Below are positions 1-8,599 of a DNA stretch of 64,000 bases, piece by piece; the stretch's first letter is position 1; each line of letters begins with the position of its first letter. Source of the stretch: Thalassospira marina (GTDB lineage: Bacteria; Pseudomonadota; Alphaproteobacteria; Rhodospirillales; Thalassospiraceae); assembly GCF_002844375.1 (NCBI RefSeq), contig NZ_CP024199.1, positions 2,529,001-2,593,000 on the forward strand. Reading direction: 5' to 3'. A model generated the notes under the pieces. That model made no database searches and was not told the origin of the DNA. It saw nothing but the letters and a program-made list of their open reading frames with translations. Position numbers and translations under genes: made by a program.

Positions 1-1
1 G

Positions 2-178
2 CATGGCCGTGACCGCGAAGAATGCATGATGCGCCTGCGCCGTGCGCTGGCCGAATATGCCATTGGCGGCATCAAAACCACCATTCCTTTACATCAGCGA
101 CTGCTTTCAAACCCTGATATTCAGGCCGGCAACTACGATATTCACTGGCTTGAAAAATTCATGGATATGAAGAAGTAA
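2..178 (+). CDS. accC: Acetyl-CoA carboxylase biotin carboxylase subunit, C-terminal end (partial)
   Basis: The window opens inside this gene; only the last 58 codons are visible and they end in TAA at 176-178. The readable end contains GIKTTIPLHQRLL followed by a segment ending in HWLEKF. This is the C-terminal lobe of AccC, where a conserved GIKTN(I/V)PLH stretch precedes the end of the protein. AccC carboxylates biotin on AccB with ATP and bicarbonate, the first half-reaction of malonyl-CoA synthesis. The same motif occurs in methylcrotonyl- and propionyl-CoA carboxylases. However, the chain stops right after the biotin carboxylase domain and aat follows, which matches the accB-accC-aat order common in alphaproteobacteria. 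The 5' part lies outside the window. Confidence 0.85.
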   Translation, partial: HGRDREECMMRLRRALAEYAIGGIKTTIPLHQRLLSNPDIQAGNYDIHWLEKFMDMKK

Positions 179-181
179 AAT

Positions 182-215
182 AAAAAACCGGGGATCAAAT
201 GATCCCCGGTTTTTT
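182..215. terminator. Bidirectional rho-independent terminator between accC and the convergent secreted-protein gene
   Basis: A perfect stem (AAAAACCGGGGATC paired with GATCCCCGGTTTTT, loop AAAT) has A runs on one side and T runs on the other. It can therefore stop transcription from both sides. It sits between the accC stop at 178 and the stop of the minus-strand gene at 241. Confidence 0.9.
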
Positions 216-240
216 GCTGTAATTGCTACATCAAGTGGGA

Positions 241-1005
241 TTAGGTCGGTGAGGCATTATCAACCAATTCTGAACCCTGTATGACCGGTATCTCAGAATC
301 AGATTCACCATTTTGTTCTTGATTGTTTTGCCCGCCCTGATTCTGCAATAATATGTTCTGCAACTGGGCGGAATTGCCCGGATTTGCAGCATTTAAATTC
401 TGGCTGGTACTTGCCTGACTAATAGCCGAAGTTACTTGCTGTACCGCCCCAGGCGACACCGCAACGACCGCCGAATTATTTGCCGCAGCATATGAATTGG
501 CAGCAACCTGCACACTTGCGGTCGGGTTAGCCTGATATACGCGCGGTGATGTTGCAACCCGAACCGCCTGGGTCGCAACTTGCGCAACCTGTGCAGGTGC
601 AACCCGAATCACATTCGGGTTAACAATAATACGAGCCGCAATTGCGGCCACATTATTGGCAGCCGCTGGCGCGGAAGTCTGGATCGGGCTGTTGCTGACA
701 ATACTGACCGCCGCCTGCGCCGCAGCAATGGCCAACTGCGGATTGGCATCAGCAACCCCCTCAGCTATTGCAACAACCTGCTGGGCAAGACTTGCTGCCT
801 GCGTCGGGTTACCCCCACTCAGGGTCTGAATTGCCGACTGAATTGACTCTACATTCCCCGATACAAGAGCCGCCCGCAAAGCTGGGGGAAGCTGGTTAAG
901 AGCAGAAGGCCCCGCCTGCTGGGCGAAAGCGATTGTCGGACCGTATGCGCCGACAAAAGCCGTCGAGACAAGGAAGGCAACACCAACTGACCGTAAAAGT
1001 TTCAT
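241..1005 (-). CDS. Ala/Gln/Asn-rich secreted protein of unknown function
   Basis: The protein has 254 residues. It begins with a clear Sec signal peptide (MKLLRS, then a hydrophobic core, probable cleavage after AFA and before QQAG). The mature part is dominated by Ala, Gln, Asn, Val and Ser and is arranged as short repeating helical phrases such as AAQAAVSIV, QVAQVATQAVRVA and VQVAANSYAAANNSAVVAV. The last ~45 residues are Asn/Gln-rich and then acidic. No catalytic motif or transmembrane segment beyond the signal is visible. The start is well supported: GAGGAGGT lies 6 bases before ATG. I do not recognise the family. The composition suggests an extracellular or periplasmic structural or adhesive protein, but this is inference. 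It is transcribed alone and converges on accC. Confidence 0.75.
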   Translation of the reverse strand: MKLLRSVGVAFLVSTAFVGAYGPTIAFAQQAGPSALNQLPPALRAALVSGNVESIQSAIQTLSGGNPTQAASLAQQVVAIAEGVADANPQLAIAAAQAAVSIVSNSPIQTSAPAAANNVAAIAARIIVNPNVIRVAPAQVAQVATQAVRVATSPRVYQANPTASVQVAANSYAAANNSAVVAVSPGAVQQVTSAISQASTSQNLNAANPGNSAQLQNILLQNQGGQNNQEQNGESDSEIPVIQGSELVDNASPT

Positions 1006-1327
1006 GATACCTCCTCAGAAAACATACGGTTGAATTTTGCGAATAATGCGCTGAACATGCGTATTACACAATGCCAAATCGGAATTCCAAAACCAGTACG
1101 ACAGGTTTTCTGATACTGGCCGAATGCAATTTTGTTTTATCCATCAATGCGATATCATCATCGCAAATTTGAACCCCATTAAGTATAGGTTGCATTATAC
1201 CTAATCACAGTAAAACAGAATAGATTAATTTTCATCTTGTTGCGCTGGTCACGATACACATATGAAAGACAGGATCTGACGGGACGGGCCGTCAGTATGA
1301 TCGGGATATGCAGCTATTTCAGCCATC
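1006..1327. other. Divergent intergenic region between the secreted-protein gene and aat
   Basis: These 322 bases are AT-rich, contain no plausible gene and must hold the promoters of both divergent genes. No convincing -35/-10 pair stands out. The stretch just before aat has no recognisable Shine-Dalgarno sequence. Confidence 0.6.
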
Positions 1328-1978
1328 ATGTCGAACCAACTGACACCAGAGCTTTTGATCCGCGCCTATTCCGTGGGGCTGTTCCCCATGGCCGAAAGCC
1401 ATGATGACCCGACCCTGTACTGGATTGATCCGGAATGGCGCGGCGTTATCCCGCTGGAAGGCTTTCACGTACCGCGCAGCCTGCGCAAGGCCGTCCGAAA
1501 GGGCGAGTTTGATATTCGTGTTGATTCAAATTTCGCTGCCACCATCGCAGCCTGTGCCGCCACCACCGATAACCGCGAAGAAACCTGGATCAATAAAGGC
1601 ATACGTGATGCCTATTGCCATTTACATGAAATGGGCTGTGCCCATTCAATTGAAGCCTGGCAGGGCGGGCAACTGGTTGGCGGATTATATGGTGTCAGCC
1701 TGGGGCAGGCCTTTTTTGGCGAAAGCATGTTTTCACGGGCAACCAATGCATCGAAAATCGCGCTGGTTCATCTGGTGGCATTGATGCGGCAGGGGGGCTA
1801 CCGCCTGCTTGACACACAGTTTGTCAATGATCACCTGAAACAGTTTGGCGTTATTGAAATTTCGCGTGAAAAATACCGGGGCCAACTGGCACAGGCGCTT
1901 ACCGGTCGCGCCACCCTGCCCTTCGAGGCCGATGAAGACGCAATCGAAGCCGTTTTATGCCAAAAGCCCTATCCATAA
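1328..1978 (+). CDS. aat: Leucyl/phenylalanyl-tRNA--protein transferase
   Basis: Aat transfers Leu or Phe from aminoacyl-tRNA to the N-terminus of proteins that begin with Arg or Lys (in some cases Met), creating a primary N-degron. That degron is recognised by ClpS and passed to ClpAP. The 216-residue length is typical. Family signatures are present: YWIDPEWRG at 31-39, the ETWIN segment at 85-89, GLYGVSLGQAFFGESMFS at 119-136 (the GESMFS core) and LLDTQFVNDHLKQFG at 160-174. The gene follows accC, the usual alphaproteobacterial position, but a terminator and an opposing gene separate them here. No strong ribosome binding site precedes ATG 1328. The partner genes clpS and clpA lie about 8-10 kb downstream on the other strand. 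Confidence 0.95.
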   Translation: MSNQLTPELLIRAYSVGLFPMAESHDDPTLYWIDPEWRGVIPLEGFHVPRSLRKAVRKGEFDIRVDSNFAATIAACAATTDNREETWINKGIRDAYCHLHEMGCAHSIEAWQGGQLVGGLYGVSLGQAFFGESMFSRATNASKIALVHLVALMRQGGYRLLDTQFVNDHLKQFGVIEISREKYRGQLAQALTGRATLPFEADEDAIEAVLCQKPYP

Positions 1979-2014
1979 AAATACCGGCTGCGCCTTTTGG
2001 GCAACGCAGCCGGT
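1977..2014 (-). terminator. Terminator for the YdcF-family gene
   Basis: Read on the minus strand, a 10-base-pair stem (ACCGGCTGCG / CGCAGCCGGT) is followed by ATTTTTAT. It lies 67 bases beyond the stop at 2082 and just after the stop of the opposing aat gene. Confidence 0.75.
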
Positions 2015-2081
2015 AACATGAAAGCCTATCAAACACCATCTAACAGCGCGGAATTTATCGCGCAGGCCAAGGGCTACACCC

Positions 2082-3143
2082 TTATTGTTGCAAACCCGGA
2101 AATGCCCAAAGACCCGCGACACGTAACAGATCGCGATAGACAACAAGGCGTTCGGCGTCGCTTACTTTTGCGGCTTCTTCGATACTGTCAAAATCAAGCG
2201 CGATCAGCGGATGAACCACAGCATCGTCATCATACTGGCCCAGAGCATCCTCGAGAACGCTGCGCGCGCGGCGCATGTGGCTGGCGCTGGTTACCAGGAT
2301 GACGTCATCAGCCGTATGACGATGCAACAGGTTGGCGACATTCAGCATATTGCCAACGGTATCCTTTGATTTGTCTTCGATGATGATGCGATCGCGGCTG
2401 ATGCCATGATCCACCAGCCAGCGCATCATCATGTCACCTTCCGTCACACCTGATTGCGGCTGGCCACCCGTTACCATCACATAGGCATCCCGGTTCTTTT
2501 TCGCCGCTTCCAGCCCCACTTCCAGGCGCTGCAACAAAGGTGGGCGCATGCTGCCATCTTCGGCCAGGGCATAGCCCAGGATCACCACCATCGAATGGTT
2601 TTGCAAAACCGGCACCGTCTGGTTCGGGCTTTCGGCCATGATGGCATCGGCACGCGCAAAACGCTGGCGGAACTGATCAGCCCGGACATGGTCAATACCG
2701 GCCATGGCATCCATATAATTGCGATAGGCGGCGGCGTCATTACGGATATGGGCCAATGCCGCCAGCCAGGTATAGGCGTTAAAGGCATTGGGATCGACAC
2801 GGGTGATGCCGGTCAGGGTTTCAATGGCACCATCGGTATTTTTCTGCAAAATCCTGGCGGATGCAATGGCATAGCGGAAATCCAGCCGTTCGGGTGACAG
2901 GGCGGATGCCTGGGTAAAGGCCTGCTCGACCACGTCGTAGCGCCCATGCAGGGTAATGCCCTTGAAGACCTCGGCCTCGGCCTTTTTGATGTCACCGCCG
3001 GACCAGTAATAATGCATGCCGGTATCCACCAGCTCGCGAATGCGCGCGGCATCGGTTTGGTCGGCTGCCCACAGGGATGAAACCGGCGCGCTTGCCAAAA
3101 GTGCTGCCGTAATGCCAACCCTGATAGTTTTTTTGATATTCAT
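2082..3143 (-). CDS. Periplasmic TPR-like/YdcF (DUF218, ElyC-SanA-YdcF) family protein
   Basis: The protein has 353 residues from the chosen ATG. A longer frame opens with GTG at 3170, but ATG 3143 has AGGA about 8 bases upstream and starts directly with a signal peptide (MNIKKTIRV, hydrophobic core, cleavage near LWA-ADQ). Residues ~25-170 are helical and TPR-like (phrases such as LDFRYAIASARILQKN and NAFNAYTWLAALAH). The C-terminal half is a DUF218 domain: VVILGYALAEDGSMRPPLLQ, then VMVTGG, an acidic EGDMMMRWL segment, ISRDRIIIEDKSKDT and TSASHMRRA. Characterised family members affect envelope permeability and lipid-carrier or peptidoglycan metabolism, but the exact reaction is not established. 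It is monocistronic, with its own terminator. Confidence 0.75.
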   Translation of the reverse strand: MNIKKTIRVGITAALLASAPVSSLWAADQTDAARIRELVDTGMHYYWSGGDIKKAEAEVFKGITLHGRYDVVEQAFTQASALSPERLDFRYAIASARILQKNTDGAIETLTGITRVDPNAFNAYTWLAALAHIRNDAAAYRNYMDAMAGIDHVRADQFRQRFARADAIMAESPNQTVPVLQNHSMVVILGYALAEDGSMRPPLLQRLEVGLEAAKKNRDAYVMVTGGQPQSGVTEGDMMMRWLVDHGISRDRIIIEDKSKDTVGNMLNVANLLHRHTADDVILVTSASHMRRARSVLEDALGQYDDDAVVHPLIALDFDSIEEAAKVSDAERLVVYRDLLRVAGLWAFPGLQQ

Positions 3144-3310
3144 TTTCTTGTCCTGTTTTGCCTTGTCCACGAAAGAACATCAAAACAGAAGCATGAAAAA
3201 ATACCTTTTGAATACCAAATATGACACTTTTATTACAAAAAAGTTACAGTGGCTTTGATTGGTATTTGAATCACGAAAGGGTTTGAGACCAGTTCCAAAA
3301 AACAGCCACG

Positions 3311-3344
3311 AAAAAAGGGCGATGCCACCTGGCACCGCCCCTTT
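3311..3344 (-). terminator. serA: serA terminator
   Basis: On the minus strand a GC-rich stem (AAGGGGCGGTGCC paired with GGCATCGCCCTT, one mismatch region) is followed by a run of T. It lies 25 bases after the serA stop codon. Confidence 0.85.
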
Positions 3345-3369
3345 CAAAGCAGCGAGACAGACCGGAGTC

Positions 3370-4611
3370 TTAGAACAGGAAGCGCACGCGGAGCGTGCCG
3401 TTAATGGCTTCGAGTTCCTTGCGAATACCAAGGCCCGGTTTGATTTCGTCGTCAACTTCGACGACCACATAACCAACACCACCTTCGGAACGCAGATACT
3501 GGCCGGAAATGTTCATACCGCGCGATGCAAACACATCGTTGATCTTGGAAAGAACACCCGGAACGTTGCGGTGAATATGCATGAAGCGTGTATGGGTGCG
3601 GTTTTTAACCGGCAGGGCTACTTCGGGGAAGTTAACCGCGCCAAGGGTCGAACCGTTGTCGGAATAGGTGATCAGCTTGTCTGCAACTTCGATACCGATA
3701 TTTTCCTGCGCCTCCTGGGTGGAACCACCGATATGCGGGGTCAGGATAACATTGGTCATGCCGCGCAGCGGGCTTTCAAATTCCTCGTCCTTGCCTGCAG
3801 GCTCGACCGGGAAAACGTCAATCGCGGCACCAGCAAGATGGCCGCTTTCAAGGGCAGCAGCCAGATCTTCGATAACGACAACATTACCGCGTGCCGCATT
3901 GATGAAATGCGCACCCGGCTTCATTTTGCCCAGTTCGACCGAGGTGATCATATTTTTGGTCTGATCATTGGCCGGAACATGCAGCGAGACAACGTCGGAA
4001 CGGGCCAGCAGGTCATCCATGCTGACGCACGAAGTTGCATTACCCATGGCAAGCTTGTTGATCACGTCATAGTAAACAACATTCATGCCCAGCGATTCCG
4101 CAAGCACCGAAAGCTGCGAACCGATATGGCCATAACCGATAATGCCCAGCGTCTTGCCGCGTGCTTCGTACGAGCCCTTGGCATTTTTAAGCCAGCCACC
4201 GGCATGGGCCGCGGCACTGCGCTGCGGAATACCGCGCATCAGCATAATGATCTGGCCCAGCACCAGTTCGGCAACCGAACGGGTATTGGAATAAGGCGCG
4301 TTGAATACCGGAATACCGCGCATGGCAGCAGCCGACAGATCAACCTGGTTGGTGCCAATACAGAAACAGCCAATCGATGTCAGCTTCGGGGCGGCATCAA
4401 TGATTTCTTCGGTCAGTTTGGTACGGGATCGAATGCCAAGAAAGTGCGCTTCGGAGACAACAGATTTCAGTTCGTCTGCGTCAAGCGCGGCGGGATACAG
4501 GTCGACATTGGAATAGCCAGCCTCCCGGAACATTTTAACAGCATTTTCATGGATACCTTCGAGCAGAACAATTTTGATCTTGTCCTTCTCCAACGAAAGT
4601 TTGCTGATCAC
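3370..4611 (-). CDS. serA: D-3-phosphoglycerate dehydrogenase (short, E. coli-type)
   Basis: SerA oxidises 3-phosphoglycerate to 3-phosphohydroxypyruvate with NAD+, the entry step of serine synthesis. The protein is 413 residues. The NAD fold carries GYGHIG at 159-164, and the catalytic set is visible: Arg241 in NAARGNVV, Glu270 in FPVEP and His293 in TPHIGGSTQEAQENIG. A C-terminal ACT domain (about 340-413) is the usual serine-feedback site. Length and sequence match the ~410-residue E. coli type rather than the ~525-residue type common in alphaproteobacteria. The start is GTG at 4611, as no in-frame ATG exists nearby and AAGGA lies upstream. A small GC hairpin (4642-4657) sits in the leader. 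The gene is divergent from the GNAT-fold gene. Confidence 0.95.
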   Translation of the reverse strand: MISKLSLEKDKIKIVLLEGIHENAVKMFREAGYSNVDLYPAALDADELKSVVSEAHFLGIRSRTKLTEEIIDAAPKLTSIGCFCIGTNQVDLSAAAMRGIPVFNAPYSNTRSVAELVLGQIIMLMRGIPQRSAAAHAGGWLKNAKGSYEARGKTLGIIGYGHIGSQLSVLAESLGMNVVYYDVINKLAMGNATSCVSMDDLLARSDVVSLHVPANDQTKNMITSVELGKMKPGAHFINAARGNVVVIEDLAAALESGHLAGAAIDVFPVEPAGKDEEFESPLRGMTNVILTPHIGGSTQEAQENIGIEVADKLITYSDNGSTLGAVNFPEVALPVKNRTHTRFMHIHRNVPGVLSKINDVFASRGMNISGQYLRSEGGVGYVVVEVDDEIKPGLGIRKELEAINGTLRVRFLF

Positions 4612-4806
4612 GACGTACCATCCTTTTTTTCGAAGAATTAGCCGGGGTTTTCCCCGGGCCGTTCATGAAATAGGACCAACTTGCCGCTACGTCAAAGGCT
4701 TTCCCTTGCACATATACGCATTGCGCCTATCTTTTGAACGCATATACCGGGTTATGCGTAGACTTTCTTGGGGGCGAATACGCCCTTTGCCAACGGGGAA
4801 AAAAGT

Positions 4807-5979
4807 TTGCCAGTCGAATTGAAAACAGCCACCGATATCCACCAGATCGGGGCCGAAGCATGGGATGCCTGTGCCGGCGCCGCCAACCCGTTTGTCAGCT
4901 TTGCTTTTCTATCCGCCATGGAAGACAGCCAATCGGCACATGCCGATACCGGATGGCAGCCCTTTCACATCATTTGCCAGGATGAAGACGGCACCATTGC
5001 CGGTGTGGCCCCGCTTTATGTTAAGGGCCATTCTTACGGCGAATATGTATTTGACTGGGCCTGGGCCGATGCCTTTCAGCGGGCTGGTGGCAAATATTAT
5101 CCCAAACTGCAATCAGCCGTGCCCTTTTCGCCGGTGCCTGGCCCCCGCCTGATGGTGCGTGCCGACCACCCCAACCCGGCAGAAATTAAAACCGCCCTGG
5201 CGCGTGGCCTTGCAGCCCTGCCCGAACAGCTTGGCCTTTCGGGTGTGCATGTCACATTTTGCAGCGAAGAAGAAAGCCAGGTCATGGCGCAAAACGGCTT
5301 TCTTGCGCGCGTGGGCATTCAGTATCACTGGAAAAACCGCGGCTATCAGACCTTCGACGATTTTCTGGCTGCCCTTAATTCGCGCAAACGCAAAAACATC
5401 CGCAAGGAACGCCGACAGGTTGTCGAGGCCGGATACAGCTTTGCCGCCCTATCGGGTGATGATTTGAAAACACATCACTGGGACCGTTTTTTCCGGTTTT
5501 ATCGCGACACCACCGATCGCAAATGGGGCGAAGCCTATCTGACGCGGGAATTTTTCGACCTGCTGCATGACCGGCTGCGAGAAAATGTCGTACTTGTGAC
5601 CGCATCACGCGACGGTGACATTGTTGCAGGAGCACTTAACCTTTTGGGGCAAGACACCCTATATGGCCGTAACTGGGGCAGCATTGATCGCACCCCGATG
5701 CTGCATTTTGAAACCTGTTATTACCAGGCCATCGACATTGCCATTGAACGCGGCCTTAAAACCGTTGAAGCCGGGGCACAGGGCGAACATAAAATCCAGC
5801 GGGGTTATGAACCGGTCTTGACGCATTCTGCACATTTTCTGCGCCATCCCGGCCTGCGCGATGCCATTGCCCAGTTCCTGGAACATGAACGTGCCGGGAT
5901 CGAGGATGACAGCCTGTTTATCCGCGAGGAACACAGCCCCTATCGCAAGGAAACGGAACCACCGCAGCAGCCGGAATAA
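4807..5979 (+). CDS. GNAT-fold / peptidogalycan-biosynthesis (DUF482, COG3146) protein
   Basis: About 390 residues. The sequence is that of the DUF482 family, which has a double GNAT fold related to FemAB aminoacyltransferases: NPFVSFAFLSAMEDS near the N-terminus, the basic LNSRKRKNIRKERR segment mid-protein, WGEAYLTREFFDLL, and EAGAQGEHKIQRGYEPV near the C-terminus. Members are predicted N-acyltransferases linked to envelope or cell-wall glycans. Substrates are not known, so function stays general. The start is uncertain: the frame is open back to TTG 4768, but TTG 4807 has GGGGAA six bases upstream and better matches the expected N-terminus. It is divergent from serA and convergent with the chemoreceptor gene. 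Confidence 0.8.
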   Translation: MPVELKTATDIHQIGAEAWDACAGAANPFVSFAFLSAMEDSQSAHADTGWQPFHIICQDEDGTIAGVAPLYVKGHSYGEYVFDWAWADAFQRAGGKYYPKLQSAVPFSPVPGPRLMVRADHPNPAEIKTALARGLAALPEQLGLSGVHVTFCSEEESQVMAQNGFLARVGIQYHWKNRGYQTFDDFLAALNSRKRKNIRKERRQVVEAGYSFAALSGDDLKTHHWDRFFRFYRDTTDRKWGEAYLTREFFDLLHDRLRENVVLVTASRDGDIVAGALNLLGQDTLYGRNWGSIDRTPMLHFETCYYQAIDIAIERGLKTVEAGAQGEHKIQRGYEPVLTHSAHFLRHPGLRDAIAQFLEHERAGIEDDSLFIREEHSPYRKETEPPQQPE

Positions 5980-6010
5980 CCCTGTTGCCCACATCAAAGC
6001 ACAAACACAA

Positions 6011-6044
6011 AACAAAAGGCCGGAGCATGCAGCCCCGGCCTTTG
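6011..6044. terminator. Bidirectional terminator between the GNAT-fold gene and the chemoreceptor
   Basis: Stem AAAGGCCGG / CCGGCCTTT with an 11-base loop. The minus-strand reading continues into TTGTTTTG. It serves the convergent stops at 5979 and 6069. Confidence 0.75.
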
Positions 6045-6068
6045 TCGATTTTAGGTCACTGAAACTGC

Positions 6069-7751
6069 TTACACGTTGCGAACTTCATCAAGGAAGCCAT
6101 GCACATGGGCCAGCAACTGGTCGTTAGCAGCCGTCAGACGGCCAACACAGCCCAGCTGACCGTTTGAAAGTTCGCCACTTTCGGTGGCCGCACGGGCAAC
6201 ACTGCCAACCGCATTGTTGATTTGCTGGTTGCCCGAGGCAACACCATCAACACTGCGCGAAATTTCGTGGGTGGCAGCACCCTGCTCTTCCACCGCGCTG
6301 GCAACCACGGCCATCAATCCTTCGATCCGGCGGATGGTTTCGGCGAAATCACGCACCGCCGCGGCAGCTGCACCGGTTTCAGACTGCATTTCCGTAATCT
6401 TGCCGGTGATCTGTTCGGTCGCACGGGCCGTTTGCGAGGCAAGGTTTTTCACTTCACCTGCCACCACGGCGAACCCTTTGCCTGCTTCACCGGCACGGGC
6501 CGATTCAATGGTTGCGTTCAGGGCCAAAAGGTTGGTCTGGTTGGCGATGTCGCTAATCAGGTTCACAACTTCGCCAACGCTTTGTGCGGCTTCGTTAAGC
6601 TGCAAAACGCGGGCATTGGTTCGTTCGGTATCGCGCACGGCCTGCTGGGCAATGTCGGTCACCTGCGAAATCTGATGCGAAATCTCGTTGATCGAGGATG
6701 AAAGCTGCGAAGTAGCCGTCGCCACCGTTTCGATATTTGCCGACGATTCCTGGGCCTGCACCGCGACGCTCTGGGCGTCGTTATTGGCACGTTCCGAATG
6801 GTCCGAAAGCTGTTCGGATGCACCGCGCACTTCATCAAGTGCGGTCGTCACGGTTTTCAGGACTTCGTTAATCTGACGATCAAAACGGTCGGAAAGTTCA
6901 CCCATATGGCGAGCACGATCGAGCTGACGCTGGGCTTCGATGCTTTCCTGTTCAGCCAGGCGGGCACGTTCGGCAGCATTCTCGCGGAAAACCTGCAGGG
7001 CACGCGACATGGCACCAACTTCGTCGGTACGCTTCATTTCCTTGATGTAAACATTCACATCACCATCGGCCAGTTTGCTCATTGCGCCGGTCATATCGCG
7101 GATGGGCAGTGCAATCATGCGGGTCAGAACGGTAGCAAACATAATTGCAATACCGATCAGGATGATGATGCCGGTCAACAGCGTGATTTTGAAAAACGTG
7201 GTTGCAGCGTGTTGCTCTTTTTCCAACTCAAGACGCGTACCGTCGATATAGTCTTCCAGTTCCTGGGCTGCGACATTGACCTTGAGCGCCAACGCGCGCG
7301 GCTCGCCCGATGCTTCAATCGCCCGGGCATGGTTCACCGTCAGGTATTGACGCATCAGAAGCGCCTGCTCGTTGGCAAGTTTTTCCCAGCTATCAATGGC
7401 AGATTCCATTTCCTTTGCGAGGGCACGGATCTGCTCGTCATTGATCGCGGTATCCATCAGATGCGCGACGCTTTCGTCGGTGCGCACGACGGCGGCCTTA
7501 TATGCTTCAAGGCCCTGGCGGTCACCGGTGGTCAGGAAGTAGGTCATTTCCTGGCGGGCCGTACGATAAGCAGCATCAATATTGTTGAAGCTTTCTTCAA
7601 CATAGATCAGGTTTTCGCTTTTGCCATCGGCTTCTTCAACCTGGCTCATGGCGTAAAGGCCGCTACCACCAACAGCAAGAATAACAAGGATCATAACTGC
7701 AAAGCATGCCGCCAGCTTGGTCGGAATAAGCATATTTTTAATGTACATCAT
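6069..7751 (-). CDS. Methyl-accepting chemotaxis protein
   Basis: About 560 residues. An N-terminal transmembrane helix (LAACFAVMILVILAVGGSGLY) leads into a helical periplasmic domain of ~150 residues, a second membrane helix (ITLLTGIIILIGIAIMFATVL), a HAMP domain (LPIRDMTGAMSKLADGDVNV) and a long cytoplasmic coiled coil. The signalling tip is present: VNLISDIANQTNLLALNATI, followed by ESARAGEAGKGFAVVAGEVKNLA. The C-terminus shows no NWETF-like CheR tether. I chose ATG 7751 because the longer frame would overlap the upstream gene by 44 bases. The chosen start follows that gene's stop by 13 bases, with AAGGGA upstream. Co-transcription with the secreted Cache-like gene suggests that protein presents or shares its ligand, which is inference. 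Confidence 0.93.
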   Translation of the reverse strand: MMYIKNMLIPTKLAACFAVMILVILAVGGSGLYAMSQVEEADGKSENLIYVEESFNNIDAAYRTARQEMTYFLTTGDRQGLEAYKAAVVRTDESVAHLMDTAINDEQIRALAKEMESAIDSWEKLANEQALLMRQYLTVNHARAIEASGEPRALALKVNVAAQELEDYIDGTRLELEKEQHAATTFFKITLLTGIIILIGIAIMFATVLTRMIALPIRDMTGAMSKLADGDVNVYIKEMKRTDEVGAMSRALQVFRENAAERARLAEQESIEAQRQLDRARHMGELSDRFDRQINEVLKTVTTALDEVRGASEQLSDHSERANNDAQSVAVQAQESSANIETVATATSQLSSSINEISHQISQVTDIAQQAVRDTERTNARVLQLNEAAQSVGEVVNLISDIANQTNLLALNATIESARAGEAGKGFAVVAGEVKNLASQTARATEQITGKITEMQSETGAAAAAVRDFAETIRRIEGLMAVVASAVEEQGAATHEISRSVDGVASGNQQINNAVGSVARAATESGELSNGQLGCVGRLTAANDQLLAHVHGFLDEVRNV

Positions 7752-7764
7752 AACACTTGATCCC

Positions 7765-8382
7765 TTAGAGGCCCTTGCGGCGGGCGAGTTCAGTGAGGTT
7801 GACTTCAACAGTTACGGCACCCATCGGCTGGCCAGTATGGTCGGCAAGCGTCATGTTGAGCTGCGCACGCCAATTATCGGCATCTTCGTTATATTCCGCT
7901 TCGTCGATGAAAACGGCCGAGGCTCCAACCGGATAGGTTTTCTGAAATTTTGCTTCGTCGCCCTGCCAGAAATCCGACGTGATCGAGCTTTGACCAACAT
8001 TAAGGCCATGCGCATCCATGACAAAAATTTCGCTATAAAGGCCACCGGAACGGGCCTGGATCTGTGTTAGGTATCCCGAAAGCGGATTGGTCAGGACAGC
8101 GGCAATAATCGGCTGATCTTCTGATTCGCGCTCAGTCCGCCATTCCTTGTCGGCAGTGTCGATGTCGGCCTGCGTCATATTTGCATTACGCTTGTTCTGG
8201 CCCATGACAGAAATTTCGACCACCGGACTGGCCAGCCATTCGCGGATGCCTTCGATCACCTTTGCATCAATAAGCTGCTGCGGAGACGCCGGAAGATCCT
8301 GCTTTGCTGATGCCGCACCCGTCACCAGCAACGATGCGAGGCCGGCAGCAACTGCCAAATACCGCGGATTAAATTGTTTCAT
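7765..8382 (-). CDS. Secreted single-domain Cache/PDC-like sensor protein
   Basis: The protein has 205 residues and a Sec signal peptide (MKQFNPRYLAVAAGLASLLV, cleavage near ASA-KQD). The mature part resembles the periplasmic PDC/Cache ligand-binding domain of histidine kinases and chemoreceptors: a long leading helix (residues ~35-85), then SEIFVMDAHGLNVGQSSITS with FWQGDEAKF after it, and a closing strand MGAVTVEVNL. There is no membrane anchor or output domain, so it should be free in the periplasm. AAAGGAT lies upstream of ATG. It is the first gene of an operon with the chemoreceptor 13 bases downstream. A periplasmic co-receptor role is the simplest reading but is not demonstrated. A sigma-54-type promoter and a putative small RNA lie upstream on the same strand. 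Confidence 0.75.
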   Translation of the reverse strand: MKQFNPRYLAVAAGLASLLVTGAASAKQDLPASPQQLIDAKVIEGIREWLASPVVEISVMGQNKRNANMTQADIDTADKEWRTERESEDQPIIAAVLTNPLSGYLTQIQARSGGLYSEIFVMDAHGLNVGQSSITSDFWQGDEAKFQKTYPVGASAVFIDEAEYNEDADNWRAQLNMTLADHTGQPMGAVTVEVNLTELARRKGL

Positions 8383-8571
8383 CGCACATCCTTTGCCATC
8401 CTTTGGTGCGCCCTGACTTTATAGTTTGGTTACGAGCGCCAGATTTACAGGGCTTTTAATGCAAAATTCTGCCCTTGGGTATATGCGCAAACTATACGAA
8501 TAGCGATATCTTACAATATCCTAATTTGGGGAGTGTTGTTTTGCCGTGACCAAATTCATTTTTCAGGCAAG

Positions 8572-8599
8572 AAAAAAGCGGCGATACGAAATCGCCGCT
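8572..8599 (-). terminator. Strong intrinsic terminator of the putative small RNA
   Basis: AGCGGCGAT / ATCGCCGCT perfect stem with a 5-base loop. On the minus strand it is followed by TTTTTTC. No coding gene ends here, so it must end a noncoding transcript or attenuate the downstream operon. Confidence 0.85.

Noticed and set aside
3259..4641. 460-codon plus-strand open frame
   Set aside because: It is antisense to serA, which has full domain and catalytic-residue support. The composition (many Cys, His, Arg) is that of a shadow frame.
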